Source of the DNA: Owenia fusiformis
Taxonomy: Eukaryota; Annelida; Polychaeta; Sabellida; Oweniidae
Length of the DNA: 64,000 bases
NCBI GenBank assembly: GCA_903813345.2
Contig: CAIIXF020000012.1
Coordinates: 7,649,615 to 7,713,614 of the forward strand
Reading direction: 5' to 3'
Of the stretch, positions 27,101 through 42,100 are shown piece by piece; positions within the stretch are counted from its first letter, which is position 1, and each line of letters opens with the position of its first letter. A program made the position numbers and the translations under genes. Below the pieces are notes generated by a model. That model was not told the origin of the DNA. It made no database searches and saw only the letters and a program-made list of their open reading frames with translations.

Positions 27101-30100
27101 TGCTTACATCTGGGTGGGGGGGGGGGGGGTGACATAGATCTTAATTCAAGGAAAAATGTTTATCCATTTAATAGTTTTAAAGATCCAAGGGAATAATTCA
27201 AAGACTTCACAGTGCAATAATTTCCACTCTGTGTCTTGTTTTTTCCCTCCATATAACCTCCATTATAGTACATTATATATATTTGTTGTATTTACTTTTC
27301 TTGATAGGTCAACAGAAGATGAATTCAACCCCAAGGCAGCCCCTCAGAAATACCTCTCTCACTCTCTCATAGACTTACTCAACCAGGTATGTGTTCTTAT
27401 AGATAAAACACAAAGGGCAACAATTGAAAAAAATTACAAAATAAAACCCAATTTACAAAATAAGGCCCAATGTAATGTAACATCCAAGATCAATTTAAAT
27501 ATGTAAATAAAACCAGATCAATGATTAAATAGTTAAAATAATTGATTTTCAGGTTAGTCCAGGTTTTAAGAAGAACTTTGCAGTCCTACTGAAGAAAAGA
27601 TCACAGAAAAATCCCTTTGAGCGTGTGCCCACCCCATATCAGGTGTACAGCTGGATGTCGCCTCATATGGACCACCCTGTAGATGCTATCAGGGCAGAAG
27701 ATGGTGAGTTTATATATATAACTTTTATTGACATCTTGTATCATAACATGATTACATTAGTCATAACTATGAAAAAACTAAATATCTAAACTACAAATAC
27801 TAACTAAGGCAAAAGTACAAAAATATATACGAGATATACAAAAAAAAAACAAAATAAAGGTAGTATACATCATGATGAAAGGACAAGGTTACATTTAAAG
27901 TGTGGTGCACATACCCTGCATTCTGACTACAAATTCTTAAATGAATGATAAATGAATTTTCCAATGTGTCTTTGTAATGTTAAGTTTTTACTTGAAATGA
28001 GATTGACAAATAAATTTTCACTATTGAGGTCAAAGTTACTTAGAATTTCACGAGCCTTAGTGTACAATAATTGTCTATGCTCATCATTCTTTGTACAAGT
28101 TAAAAGGAAATGACATTCATCCTCTATTTGTTTACAGGTATTGCATAATCTTTCCTCTCTAGGTTTTGGTTTTGGCTTTGCATGTCTTCCAGTCTCAATC
28201 GCCAATCGATGAGAACTCATTTAAAGAACATACTTTAATTTGCATGTTACTGAACCCTTTCTGGTATTTTAAGAACATTTGTCTACAACATGCAATTAAG
28301 ATCATCGTAGATTCTGCAAACACTCAAATTATAAGCCATAATCCCAAAAGTATGGTGCAGTATAATCCAAAACCAGATAATTTTTCAAACTTTTGGGAAA
28401 TTATTTGCTCAAGTTAACTGACCAAGACTTGATATAAATTGAAAGATGGCTATTACAATTCACCATGTTGAAATTCAGTTCCTAATCGTTTCCATTGTTT
28501 TTCAGCATTTTCCTCCAGACTTGGCTATGAGGAACACATACCTGGACAGACCAGAGACTGGAACGAAGAAATACAGACCACCAAAGAACTACCACGTAAA
28601 ACCCTCCCAGAACGCCTTATTAGAGAGCGAGCTATATTCAAGGTAAGTTCAAGAACCCCTATTGTTGTTTTAGCTTGTAAGGGAGACACTATTTTTTTGA
28701 ACTACCACGTAAAACCCTCCCAGAATGCCTCATTAGAGAGCGAGCTATATTCAAGGTATGTTCTATCAAGAAACCCTGTTGTTTTAGCTTTTCAGTGAGT
28801 CAATATTTTATGTTGTATTATTTATAGTAAAATCAGGAGGTCTTTAACAAAAACGTCGTAAAGTTACGAATTTGTAAATCAATTGTTGTAACCATGGATA
28901 TAATGAGGTCATTATGGACTTTACAAATTCCTAACTTTTTATGATGGCCACCTGTATAAATGGAACACTTTTGGTACAACAAAATAGTATTCCACTTGGG
29001 AGGTGTCCCACTTATTTACAGAGATTACATCAAGTTAATAGATTTGGGATTTTGTCATTCTTTTCAGGTTCACAGTGATTTTGTAGTAGCTGCAACTAGG
29101 GGAGCAACTGCAGTAATTGATGGGAACATTATGGCAATAAACCCAGGAGAAGATTCAAAGTAAGTCTATACTTCTCAAGTTTGAAACCTTCAGAATGGTT
29201 TTATCTCATCACTACAAATGGTGACATATTGTTGTAGTTTTCAACTTTTTTATGGACCATGTTCAGCTGTCTGTGTCTGGCAATAGTTATCTGTAACAAA
29301 ATCTGATAGAATGGCCCCCTTCCCTGTTCATTTGATTCGCTAGCTCCGTTCCCCTGCCCTGTTGAGTTCTCCTGCTTTCTAGATGCTAAATTGAAATAAA
29401 ATCAAAATAAAATCTGAACTTTAGAGTCTAGCCAATGAAGATACTGTGACGGGCGGACTGAAGCCAATGTACAAAGGCAATTTTCATGTAGACCGTCATT
29501 TCTGAGGTTATTCTTTTCTAAAGATTCTTTTACCTATGAACATAATGAATTGTCTACAGAGTTTAAAAATATTGATTAAAATGAAATCAGTAGAAAACTG
29601 GCATTCATATTTTAATTTCTTTATCTATTTTGTATGTTTTTTGTATGTTTCTGTGTTACAATCTCAGAGACTTGAGTGCACAAATATACATTTTCCTTAT
29701 CTCTTGATGTTATGCAGTCAATGGCTTTCAGTTCTATTCAAAATCAGAATCACATTTTTGTTTTCATCTTTGCTTCCATTGGTTACTTACCCAACAAGCA
29801 ACCTTGTCTTCATGTTTGTTCTGAATTATCTGAGCAACATTGTTTTCATGAATATGATTCATGTGTTTCAGAATGCAGATGTTCATTTGGAATGGCATAT
29901 TCTTCAGTCTTGGATTTGATGTGAAAGATCATTATAAAGAATTTGGTGGCGATTATGCTGCATATGCTGCACCGGTAAATGCATTTTAGCTAAACTCCTC
30001 CCTAAATCTATACTATTACCAAGTTTTACGACCCCAAACCTACCCTAATCAACCTAGCCTTAAAATGGAAAATCATCTGATATGTAATGCAACGAATCTG

Positions 30101-33100
30101 AGAGAGAGTTGGCAAAATGTCCATTGACTTTTTGCACTGTTGTCTAAAAAAAACTAATGGCTTTTCTGAATTAATGTAGCCTTGAAATGATCAGTTAACC
30201 AGCCATTAGCTCAAGCAACGAGTATTGATAACCTCAATTATGTACATAAATCGCAATTCTGATTTGTTGTGTTTGTTTTGCAGGCCAGTGATCTCCAAGG
30301 TGTCAAAGCCTATTGGCAACTAGATCTGGAGGGACTTTACACACTTGGTACAGTTGTAGTTGACTACAGAGGCTACAGGGTCACTGCACAGTCTATCATA
30401 CCAGGTATGTCAATGTAGTAGACTGACTAGAGCAGAATCAGTGTAATTTAAAGAAAGAATTTTGTAATTACTCTTGAATGAAGATATTTCAGAATTCTTG
30501 GTGTGTTTCTCTCTTAATAACTCCCCATGGGCAATAATTTGAAGGCACTTTTTGAAATATCATGAGAAAATCCACCATGATTGGTAGATCACTCTGTCTA
30601 GTTTCTGTTCTAAACCTGGTTGATTTTAAGCTGAAGAAGCATACTTTTATTTGTTGCTTAATATCATATCACACAATGAAAGTCGTGATAACTTAAAGGC
30701 CTAGTTATCCCATCGAACGAAGTTCGGAGGGATATAGGGAACGCCTCAGTCCGTCCATACGTACGTACGTCCGTCCGTCCGGACCCTGAAGAAAGATAAG
30801 TAACATCGCAATCAAATCAAGACAATGAATGAAGAAACCAATGCAGCAACAACAAATGACGTCCATCTGTCCGTCCGTCCGTCCGGGTAATAACTCAAAT
30901 ACCGTTGGCCCGATTTTGTTCATATTTTGTACACATATACCCTATGGGGGTAGAAGTTCTGCTCGAAAGGCGATTTTCAAAATGGCCGCTCATCTAAAAA
31001 TGGCGGCCATTTTAGTGCCGATTTTACAGTAATTTAGGTGCAATATGTAAATCTGTAATAGCAATATGTTTTATATGTAAAAAATTATATAGGACATTGA
31101 TAAAGCTAGAAATGTAGATATTAAAGAAGCACATGGCAGCCATCTTGAAAAATGGCGGCCTTTACTCGTTATTTTATACGATTTTTGCTATAACTCAAGA
31201 AGTAGTGGAGCGATTTTGTTCATATTTTGTATGTGAATTCCATAAGCATGGCTCACTGTCTAATGACACTTTTGGAAGGAGGCGGCCATTTTAAATGGCC
31301 GCCATTTTGAAAAATGGCCGTCATTTTGACATATTTAACTATAACTCAAAAAGTAGTGGAGCGATTTCGTTCATATTTGGTTTGTGAATACTATAAGCAT
31401 GGCACACTGTCTAATGATACTTTTGGTAGAAGGCGGCCATTTTTCAAAATGGCCGTCATTTTAACATATTTTAATTACTATAACTCGAAAAGTAGTGGAG
31501 CGATTTTGTTCATATTTGGTATGTGAATAATATAAGCATGTCACACTGTCTAATGAAACTTTTGATAGAAGGTGGCCATTTTGAAAAATGGCCGCTATTT
31601 TAACATTTTTTACTATAATAGACAGGTTCCAATTTCAGAATATCTCAAGGGAAAGGGTTTTTGAGGCATTTTTTAGAAAAAGCAACAGACCTATTTTTTC
31701 TGGATCAGTTTATCATGCTGATAAAGATATTAAAAGATGACAGCTCAACGGGGTGGCAATGACACTGATTTTTAGCGTTTTTACCCCCCTAGGAAATTAT
31801 TTTAGGGGGTACTATAATATTAGTTCATAACTCAAAGGATATATGAACTATTGTTCTGAGTTCTACAGCATACATTGTTAGTACAGAGATGAACACTATC
31901 CTAAAAATTATAGGTTGATATCTTTGTTGGTTTCGGAAAAATACAATTAATTAGAAAAAAATATGCATTTTTTGTCATTTTTTTCTTGCTTATTTTATAT
32001 TTGTAGCTTCAAGCAAAATATGATAACTTTAATATGACTTTATAGTGCCCTACCCCTGGTAAATAGAAGAAAGTTGGTGTGGTTTTTCTGGATTTAACAT
32101 TTTATTGACTTCTTAGTTGAAGATATAATCAATTTTGTCAGTTTACCATGAGTTAACCATGCTTTACAATTGTTAACTATTCACATGAATAGAGGGTTGG
32201 GACCTCAAAAACACCAGAACTGTTAAGTGGCATCCTTGGGAAACCATCTTCAGAGGTTTTTCCTTACACTCCGATAAAATCTGCAGGGGATACTATAAGA
32301 AACCTATATATCTTAGATACTAATGAAGATACTGACTTCAAATTTTCAGGATTTGGTCCTGGTATGATAGGCAATCTGTATGACAAAAATGACAAAAAGA
32401 CAAACTCTGTTGCCAAAGTAACAAGAATACCACATTATTTGTTTACTAAGAAATGTGTTAGGAGGTTTTGTCATTCTCTTCATATTTTTAATTCAAAATA
32501 TGTCTACAATGTGGGACGATTAAAATTATGGTAAAATAATCTTTTCTATTGTTCATGCAATGTTTCTAAAACAAAAGTTGCTATGGCGACACAGATCATA
32601 CAAAAAATCCTGGGATGATCGCTCAATTTGTCAGGAAATTAAAATGGAAACTGAAAAATGAGTTTCTTCCTACTAATAGCAATTTGGTAGACCATGGCTG
32701 ACACAAGAGAAAACGTTTATCAGTTCTATGTCATTTTGTTGTTATTTCTTTTATTTATTGTGCTCTGGGACTTATAACACCAAATTCCCAACTGCAAAGG
32801 AAGGCAAGATTTTAATAATGAACATTCATATATCTCAACAAATATGGCCTAAGATTTAGACAATGAAACCCCCAAATTTTGACCATTGTCAAAAAGTAGC
32901 AAACACCATTCATTAAAGTTCAATATGTTTTTTTCACTTCTATGGCATTAAGATATGGTACGATCCCGGGTCAATCAATAAATTTCACAAGTGACACTCT
33001 TATGCAGAAAATACTATCGTTTTTAAAGACATGTAAAAAATCTGGTGGAAATAATTTTGTCATTCCTGATTTGACCCTGGAAAGGTTCAGGTAAGTTACC

Positions 33101-36100
33101 ACAAACAATTTCAGACAGTTATATCTTTGATTATGACTACTTTTTCTGACCATGAAGACAGGTATACAGGGATAATAAAGTCAATCTGACTCGGAGATAT
33201 TTCGCTAGCAATCAACCCATCAATATATTTTTTCAAAGCTGTTGACCTCATTTTCACCAATAAATGCAATCATTTTTTACAATTTTTAATGCATTACTAT
33301 TCTTTATTTCAATGTATCAAATAGCTCTTGAAAGGAAAACTGAATTCCCCTATGATAAGAGTTCCCCTTGTTATTTCCCAATTGAAAAAAGTCATGCTAT
33401 CCATTGGTTTCAGTTCATTTTGGCCATCCAAATTCAGTATCTTTTAAGTCCCTGGAGCAATCCACTTTTCCTCTTAGGAAATAGAACATGTCTCAAAGCA
33501 TATTCTAATTATGCATTCAACAATATAATTAAAGGCTGCATTTTTGGTAAAAATTAGTCAACATTTTTCGTAAAAAGTATGTTGATTTGTCCATTCCCTT
33601 TAATATCACTTATAGGTCTGATTAACTTCATTATCATTATATTTACTTTTCTTGAAGATAATGAATAGATCTAAAAGATATGTTCATGGTCAGAAAATAT
33701 TCATAATTCAAGTTAGAATTGTCTGAAATAGTTTGCGATAACCTACATGCTCCTTTATGTGAATACTATCAAATGCTTTATTCATGACAGTTGAAGTAAA
33801 CTGGATAATAGAAGTCTCAAGGTATTTAAAGGCAGAATCAGATCTATATAGAGTGAACGAAATTGAAAGCAACATGAACAGTTGACCTACCAATATATTT
33901 CTTACAATCTCAAATATAATATCTCCCAAAAGATCCACAATATGTTATTAATTGGTAATGTTGTTTGAAATTCAAAGTGTAAAAAGGGGGGAAATGTTCA
34001 AATTCTCCCAAATAATAATAAATAAGTTACACTAAGTTATACAAGTGTGAGGCACCATCTGTGGTATCTGTGCCTGGAGTAAATGATGTTGGCACTGTTT
34101 GACAATCTTACCACCAATAATAAGAAGCAAGTATTGGCTGCAATGCTTGTACATGGCTCCACTCCTACAGCTGTGAGCAAGAGGCAAAACTGGTCTGATT
34201 TTATGCATATTGCAGCTAGGTTGACTACTGGAAAGTCATCTTTGGTTAATAAAGATTCTTAGCTACTTTTCCAACATGTGACTGTGATTCATCATTGCTT
34301 AATGAGGACTCTACTATATGGTCAGATGATGAGAACTAACAGTTTTACAGAACTTTTGCCATGTTTTGCACATTGTAAATGACCCTTCTGAATGGGTTGT
34401 AAAGGTATATACCAGGAGGTATATATGGCTCAAATGACTTGTGACCTAGTACGTGGGACACTATAGTACATTACTTGTGCATGATGACCACCAAAGTCTA
34501 GTTGCTCAAATGAGATCAATTGATGATTATAATGTTCAGACTTTATGTCAATGACAAGACTGTATGCCAACATATCTGTATGTGATTACACTATATTTCA
34601 TTATGATACATCTACTAAATTGAAAACTTTCATATAAAATATCTTAAGTCCTATATTCTAGTAATAAATGAATTAGAATGTCACCTAACATTTGATGATG
34701 GTTTGAATGTATTGATTTGGTGTCTATCAATACATATTTCTAACTTAATGCTGCAAAATGATAAAATTCATCACATCCACATTCTTCAATTTTCAAGGGG
34801 TAGGGCACTATAAAGTCATATTAAAATTACAAAATAGTACTTCATAACTAAAATAGATGTATTACAATATCACACATAGCCTGGAAATGTTTTTAGAATA
34901 CTACTTTGAGCTGTTAAAGCTGTCATATTTTGCTTGAAGCTACAGATATAAAATTGGCAAGGCAAAATTGCGTATCTTTTTACTGTTTATTGTATTTTTT
35001 CTTAGATCAATAAGGGTATCAACCTATACCTTTAGGATAGTATTTATATTTGTACTAGCAATGTATGGTGTAGAAATCAGAACAATAGCTCATATATCCT
35101 TCGAGTTATGAACTAGTTTCATAGTACCCCTTAGAATATTTTCATAGGGGGGTAAAAATGCCAAAATTCAGTGTCATGGCCATCTCGTTGAGCTGTCATC
35201 TTTTAATATCTTTATCAGCATGAAAAACTGATTTAGTAAAAATAGGTCTGTTGCTTTTTCTAAAAAATGCCTCAAAAACTTGAATTATTCAAATTGGAAC
35301 CTGTCTATAACTCGAGCGGTGGTGGAGCGATTTTGTTCATATTTGGTATGTGAATACTATAAGCATGGTACACTGTCAAATGACACTTTTGGCAGAATGC
35401 GGCCATTTTGAAAATTGGCCTTACTCGGCTTTTACTAGTTATTTTACGATTTTTGCTGTAACTTGAAAAGTAGTGGAGCGATTTTGTTCTTATTTAGTAT
35501 GTGAATACTATAAGCATGGCACACTGTCTAATGACACTTTTGATAGAAGGCGACCATTTTGAAAAATGGCCACCATTTTAAAGTATTTTACTATAACTCG
35601 AAAAGTAGTGGAGCGATTTTGTTCATATTTGGTATGTGAATACTATAAAAAAAAGCGTATTTCTACTTCTGATGACAATTAACTTGGCTAGTGAGCAACC
35701 ATTTGAAAATGGTGGCCTTTCTTATGTGTGTTATTTTATGATATTTGCTATTTATTTCGTTTGTAAAAATGCCAGCCATTTCTGTTCGATGGGATTCGCT
35801 ACGCTTTGGCGTTGCCGTTGTTCTGGTTCAGTTTGAGCATATCACGTTACAAATCTATCCATGAGGTGTTAACTATTAGTTGTATTTTAGGAATACTGGA
35901 GCGAGAACAAGAACAGTCTGTCGTGTACGGGTCTGTAGATTTTGGAAAAACGGTTGTCACCGATGAAAAATACAAAGAACTATTACAGAAGTCTGCAGTT
36001 GGCTTGAAAGTCTGCCCACATAAGTGAGTACTCTATTCTGGTGTAAACTGTTGTGTTAGTGTACAGGGAAATATAGATGTCGTATAGATATAGTATAGCC

Positions 36101-39100
36101 TGAGTTTTTCTTTCCATAAATAAAACCTATATGATGTCAAACCAATTGATTATTGCTAATTATAAAATATTATTGAATGATGTATTGAATTACTTCAGTT
36201 ACTTATCAGTTGTAAAAGGATTCACAAGATTGGCTCCTTAAAAAGATTGTAAAAAAGTGTCCAATTCTTATTGATCACCCCTGGCATTTGTATTTTCTAG
36301 AGTTATCAACAGTAAAGATGAAGAGATTGAGCTCCTGTCGTCTGTTGAATGCAAGGGCATTGTGGGAAATGATAGACGCTACTATATTTTAGATTTATTG
36401 AGAACTTTTCCACCTGATGTCAACTTCCTTGATGGTAGGTTTTCAAAAATATACAAACATGTGTTTTATGTAAATCACTCCATTCTGTGGATAGAACTTT
36501 CTTCATTAAGAAATTTGCACTAACTCCTAGCTGTGTGGTTTAACATTGTACCACAAGTCAGCATTCAACATGTGCAGAAATAAAAATCTCCTTGTCGCCT
36601 CCTCAAGCTAACAGTGCTTATGGGAGTGAATCAAGGTGAAACAAAATAATCCCTGAAAGCCTAAATGGTTTCATTTAAGACCATGTGACCTTAGTATGAG
36701 AAAATCTTGAAGTTTGCTTTGAACATTCTTTTATTATCTTCTAATTACAAAACCTCTGTAGGTAACTTCTTCCAAATGAAACACTTCTCAAGAGTTCCTC
36801 TTTGACAATCCATCTGTATAACTTGTACATTTTATTCTAGTGTCTCCAGAGGAGGTTGGTGCAGAAGCTAGAAAACAGGGGTTCCCCCACCCTCACAGGC
36901 ACAAGATGGTCTGTTTAAGACAGGAACTCATAGAAGCTTTTGTTGAGTAAGTTCCACATATTTTTTAAGTGCATGTTTTTCCTTGATTCATGGTGCACTA
37001 TGAGGTGTCATCATTTATTATGAAGTCTCTACTGTTTATAACTAAAAGGTTTTAATTTATGTATTCATGTTCAATATATTTTTTCATATTATTAATTAAA
37101 ATGTAGACAATAATATCTTGAGAACATACTTATTCTCAAAATACCAAATAAACCAACCTAATTGATGTGTTTTTTGTACCACCAGGGAGCGCTACCTACA
37201 GTTTGTGAAACATGCAGCGTTCCAGTTCCAACAACTACGTCTTCAGAAACAAACAGCAGCAGCTAATGAGGCAGCTGAAAAGGTACGTCCTTATTTTCCA
37301 AAATTGGGTAACTCAATCATTTAAGATCTGCATTTTTGGCACACTTTTAGTAAAAGTTATAAGTGGATTGTTGCTGGAGGGTCAAGTGCATTGCATTTCT
37401 TTTTTACATTTACTTTGCTAGTAGATTGAGCAGAGAATTGAAAAAAAACATGTCTTCAGAGAATTTTTTTATTAGATAAAGGCTTTCGACTTGTATCCCT
37501 AAATCTTTCTCAAGATTTAAAGAAAAAGACTTGGGGATACAAGTCAAAAGCGTTGATCTAATAAAAAAAAGTCTCTGAAGAAATGAATAAAGTTGGTTTA
37601 AATATATATAAACCAGAGAGATGAACTTACATAGAAATGTATTACATAACATAAAAAATGTATATTAACTCAGAGATTAAACGCTGGGGCTAATCAGTAG
37701 TTCTTTAAGGTTAACACATTCCTTAGATCCACTTCTGGGAGAGCTGGAGGTGTTTCACCTTCAGTTAATCCAGCAACTTTATTGGTTGTACCATCAGAAG
37801 TGCTTGAGTCATAAGTGTGTAAGAGCAATATACCTTCACTTGTAGCATTCAGCTTGTGCATTCACACTTCAGTGACGATTGTTGTACAAGCATAGCTGCT
37901 CGTGTGGACATATCATCCGGGATGTTTCTCTTAAGGGCGATGTATATTCAAAATATTTTAATCACTGTTGTGAGCAATATATTATATTCACATATTTCTT
38001 CCATTACATAGAGTAAAGCCTGTACATCATAACACTTAAATAAGAACACCTTTGTATGTGGAACACTACATATAGTTCCAGGGCTCATTGACTCTATGTT
38101 AATCTTTCCTCTGTAAGTGGAACACCTTAATGGAGCACTTCAGAGCTGAACCAAGGGTGTTCCACCTACACAGGTTTACTGTATGTACATGCTCAAATTT
38201 GTGTATGTGTGTGGTTCCCAGGGTCGTAAAAAGACCTAAAAAATGCAGTGAAATGATTATGTAAATTGTATTTCAGTCCCAGTCTAAAGAGACCACCCCT
38301 GAAACACTAGTCAATGGCACAGAGTCAAATGAGACCAAACCAATCAAAACAGAGGAAACAAAACCAGCAACCACTGAGGAGAAATCTAATTTAAATGAAA
38401 CACAAAGCGGAACGAACAAAAATGAAACCTCAACAGAGAAGACTGATGCTCTTCCAACTGATGAGGCCAAGAAAATAGTCGAATCTTTAGCTGGATCAGG
38501 TAGGTGCAGCTTTAGCATGTTAACATGCATGTTAACTATCCATATGATTCTTTGTAGGAAAAAAACAATTAATGAGAAGACCAAAGGACAATATTGTGAA
38601 AAAACAATAATGGTTCTGAGTTTGATGAAAATAACTATAGAAATTGCCTGCCTAATGAAGCATGAACCCCTGAGAACTTGTATATTCCAAAAATGGGATA
38701 TATGCACACAGTGAAACAAATCAAATTAATTAAGAAGGAAAAAAATATGTTTGGTGAATACTTTGTTATCAGTAATGTGTAACAACAAAAATTAAGTTGA
38801 CATATCATCCTGTGTTTTAGGAGAGGCCAGAGAGATTGTAACAAAGGCAGCTAAGTTTGTAGGCTCACTGAGTGACACTGAGTTTGTTCTCACCTTCAAC
38901 CCTGACCTCCACCAGCCATACGTCAAGCATGTTGACCCTGAGGTAGATATTCACTTAAATGTATTTTTTCAAGGAAACATACACCCATATACACTGTATT
39001 ATAGGATTGTGTCAAAAGTCTTGCCATAACTTGAAAGGCAGATAATGGTTTACTATGTTTAATAGTACAATAACGTCATTTCAAAGGGCAATATAGTGAA

Positions 39101-42100
39101 ATATTTTACTATTTTGCCCGCAGAAATGACGTTATTATTACTATTATTACCACCGTTAATGACCAGGGCTGAAATAGCAAATTTAAAATAGAAAATCTTA
39201 CGCACTGAACGATATCACTTTTCCCAGGAAACATAGCCGGGCGGATAATGTCATTATTGCCCGACTAAAGTCATTAACGCCCGACACAATATTGCTCACG
39301 TCAATATAGCAATTTAAATGCCTTCTCAACTAGTACTAAAACCCCTAGAACAGGCCCTGCAAGGTGGTAATAATAAGTTTTATAAAGAGGGAGGCAACTG
39401 GAATCTGAGCTTTTGTTAAATTACATGAAGTTTTAAAAAATTGATCATTTGACCTCTTTAATCATTGACTCTTGTAAAAGCATAGAGCAAATCTACATGG
39501 TCTGAGGTGCACCTTGTAACTGGTCATAAAAGAACAGATTTGATATGATCAAATTGCATAGCGCCAACTTAGTGGGATTTTGTTTTCACATACATCCTTT
39601 TGGCACTGAGCATACGAAATGTAAACACTTATTATGAAAAACATACAAATTGTATTGTCATTGTACCATATTCAGTTGATTCTTCTATGTTACAGAGTGA
39701 ACAGTTTGAACGTCAGAAGAAACTTGTCCGAGATGCAGCAGAATTTGTATTAACCAATCAAATTCCTTCATTTATCCGTGATTGTTTGGAACATACTTCA
39801 TCACCCATAGATGGCTATACACTCTCAGAGTCACTACATCATAGGTATAAAGCAATATGTAATAAGAAGTTTCAGTAAAAGCTCTTCATCCAGACACCTC
39901 TAATTTGAACATCTCTCAATGTTTTCAATGTTTCAACTAGCTCCATTTTTTATATCTGCCATATTCTTAGATGTTAAGATGAAATGTGAACATGCGCCAA
40001 TCCAAATACTTTTGGCCGTTTCCAGTGTTCATTAGCGTCAGGGTTTTACTGTATGAAAAATATTTTAAATTACAAATGTACCTTCTTAAATGCTGTCCCT
40101 GAATAAGTCTTAATTGTACAATATGAACAGTTCTGCTTTGAAATATAATTGAATTTTATTTTCAGTGGCATCAATATTCGTTACCTAGGCAAAGTAACAG
40201 AAATGCTGGCTAAATATCCTGACCTTTCATATGTATATGTAAGTTGCTATCCTTATTTTATACTTATATGGGGATATTGAATGAGTACAATCGTTACATG
40301 TCTTGCACTAACTCCTAGCTGTGTGGTTTAACATTGTACCACAAGTCGGCATTCAACATGTGCAGAAATAAATATCTCCTTGTCGCCTCCTCAAGCTAAC
40401 AGTGCTTATGGGAGTGAATCAAGGGGAAACAAATCTCAAAAATGTAAACTGTGTATGCATTCATACAATCATTATCAAATAAAATCTTTTTCAATGTACA
40501 CAAATAGTTCACAGGGTGTTTTATTTTGGAGCAACTTGAACCTTTAAAGAAGTTCCTAATTTTGGAACATGACTTAGTATGGAGGACTCCATGTAATCTG
40601 TTTGAAATCAGTAATCATATATTACATGGCTCTCTTTCCAGAGCATAGCTGTTATGGAGATGGTATGTCGGGCCACCAAGCATCTATTCCAGCCATACAT
40701 GCATGGTGTTGAGATGATGAGTGTGTCTAGTGCAGTCAGTCACTTTCTCAACTGTTTGCTAGGGTCATGCCCCACCCCCCATGCCCAGGTGGCGGCTGAT
40801 GAGCTTCAGAGTCGTACCTCACGTAAGAAGAACAAAAAGAAGCAGAAATACACACAGTCTAGTGGTGAGTATTGTATTGAGCTGTGTGGAATTTGCCAAG
40901 CAAACTTTTCTAGTTTAATTCTATTTCAATACCACTCTGCTCAAGATTTACAGATATATGAGGTTATGCTATTATTACATCATCACGTGGAGACATTTTT
41001 GTATTGAAGCCACGCCTTGTCATTCACTTTGTTAAATATTTACGGTTAAAGTGTCCTTAGTTAGTTTTGTAAAATATATATCAAAACTTAGCTGTAATTT
41101 TGGTTTGGTAAAATATACTCTTTTAGTACATGTATACTTATTGTCATCTAAATGTATTTTCCAGATGGCACAGAGTGGCTACAAGAAACTCCTAAATCTC
41201 TATGGAAGAAAATCGCACAAGAAGTTTATGAATATTATGACTACAAAGTTGACAGGTGAGTAGAAATGGTATATGCTTTGCAGTGATCTCCCCAGCATTA
41301 AAGCAAGTGGCCGCACACCCACTCGAGATTTTAAAAACAAGCCTGCATTCACCTGAAAATATGTTTGCACCCACTTGAAAACGAGAAAAATCATGAAAAT
41401 TAGCCAAATTTTGACCAAAATTGGTTTAAATTGTAAGATTCAGAATTTTGCACACACTTTGTACTTTGTACATTCTTTCACCTATTTTCTTGTTAAGACA
41501 AATATTGAGATGGAATAATCTTTTTATTTGCACTAACTCCTAGCTGTGTGGTTTAACATTGTACCACAAGTCAGCATTCAACATGTGCAGAAATAAATAT
41601 CTCCTTGTCGCCTCCTCAAGCTGAAAGTGCTTATGGGAGTGAATCAAGAAGAAACAAAATTTTGAAATCATTGAACCATATGTAGTCATGCAACCATTAT
41701 CAACTTTGCTGATAAAAATGTGTTACTTAGGTCGTTAAAGTATTTCTTTCATTGTTTTCAGTGATTCAGTGGATACTCTTATAGAGAAGTACAATCTGCA
41801 GAAAGTGTCCATCCTTCGCGCATGCTGCCATAAGCTTGGTATACAGATTGTTCTGAGGGACTACCACTTTGATAGCAAGAACAAACAGCCCTTCAATGAT
41901 GAGGATATCATTAATATATTCCCTGTTGTAAAGAATCTTCATCCAAGGGTAAGTAAATTATTTGCCACAGTAATAAATAATTGATTCTGAGTGGGATGAT
42001 TTTTGAACCAGTGTTCACAAGGAAATCATCTCAGAATGTAAGCCTGCATTTTAAAACTCCCAACGAATCAGTCAGATTTTTCGGTAGCACATTTACTTAA

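Noticed and set aside
29536-29924. Two overlapping plus-strand frames of 127 and 82 residues
   Set aside because: They run through the intron into CLUH exon 12 and are hydrophobic from T-rich intron sequence; splice sites at 29872 and 29974 fit CLUH better.
34084-34260. 57-residue frame in the 3.7 kb long-TIR element as a real gene
   Set aside because: Too short, no recognisable domain and no neighbouring support; kept only as a note on the element.
38273-38719. 148-residue minus-strand frame over CLUH exon 18
   Set aside because: Antisense to a low-complexity coding exon; openness follows from the Lys/Thr/Glu codons on the plus strand.
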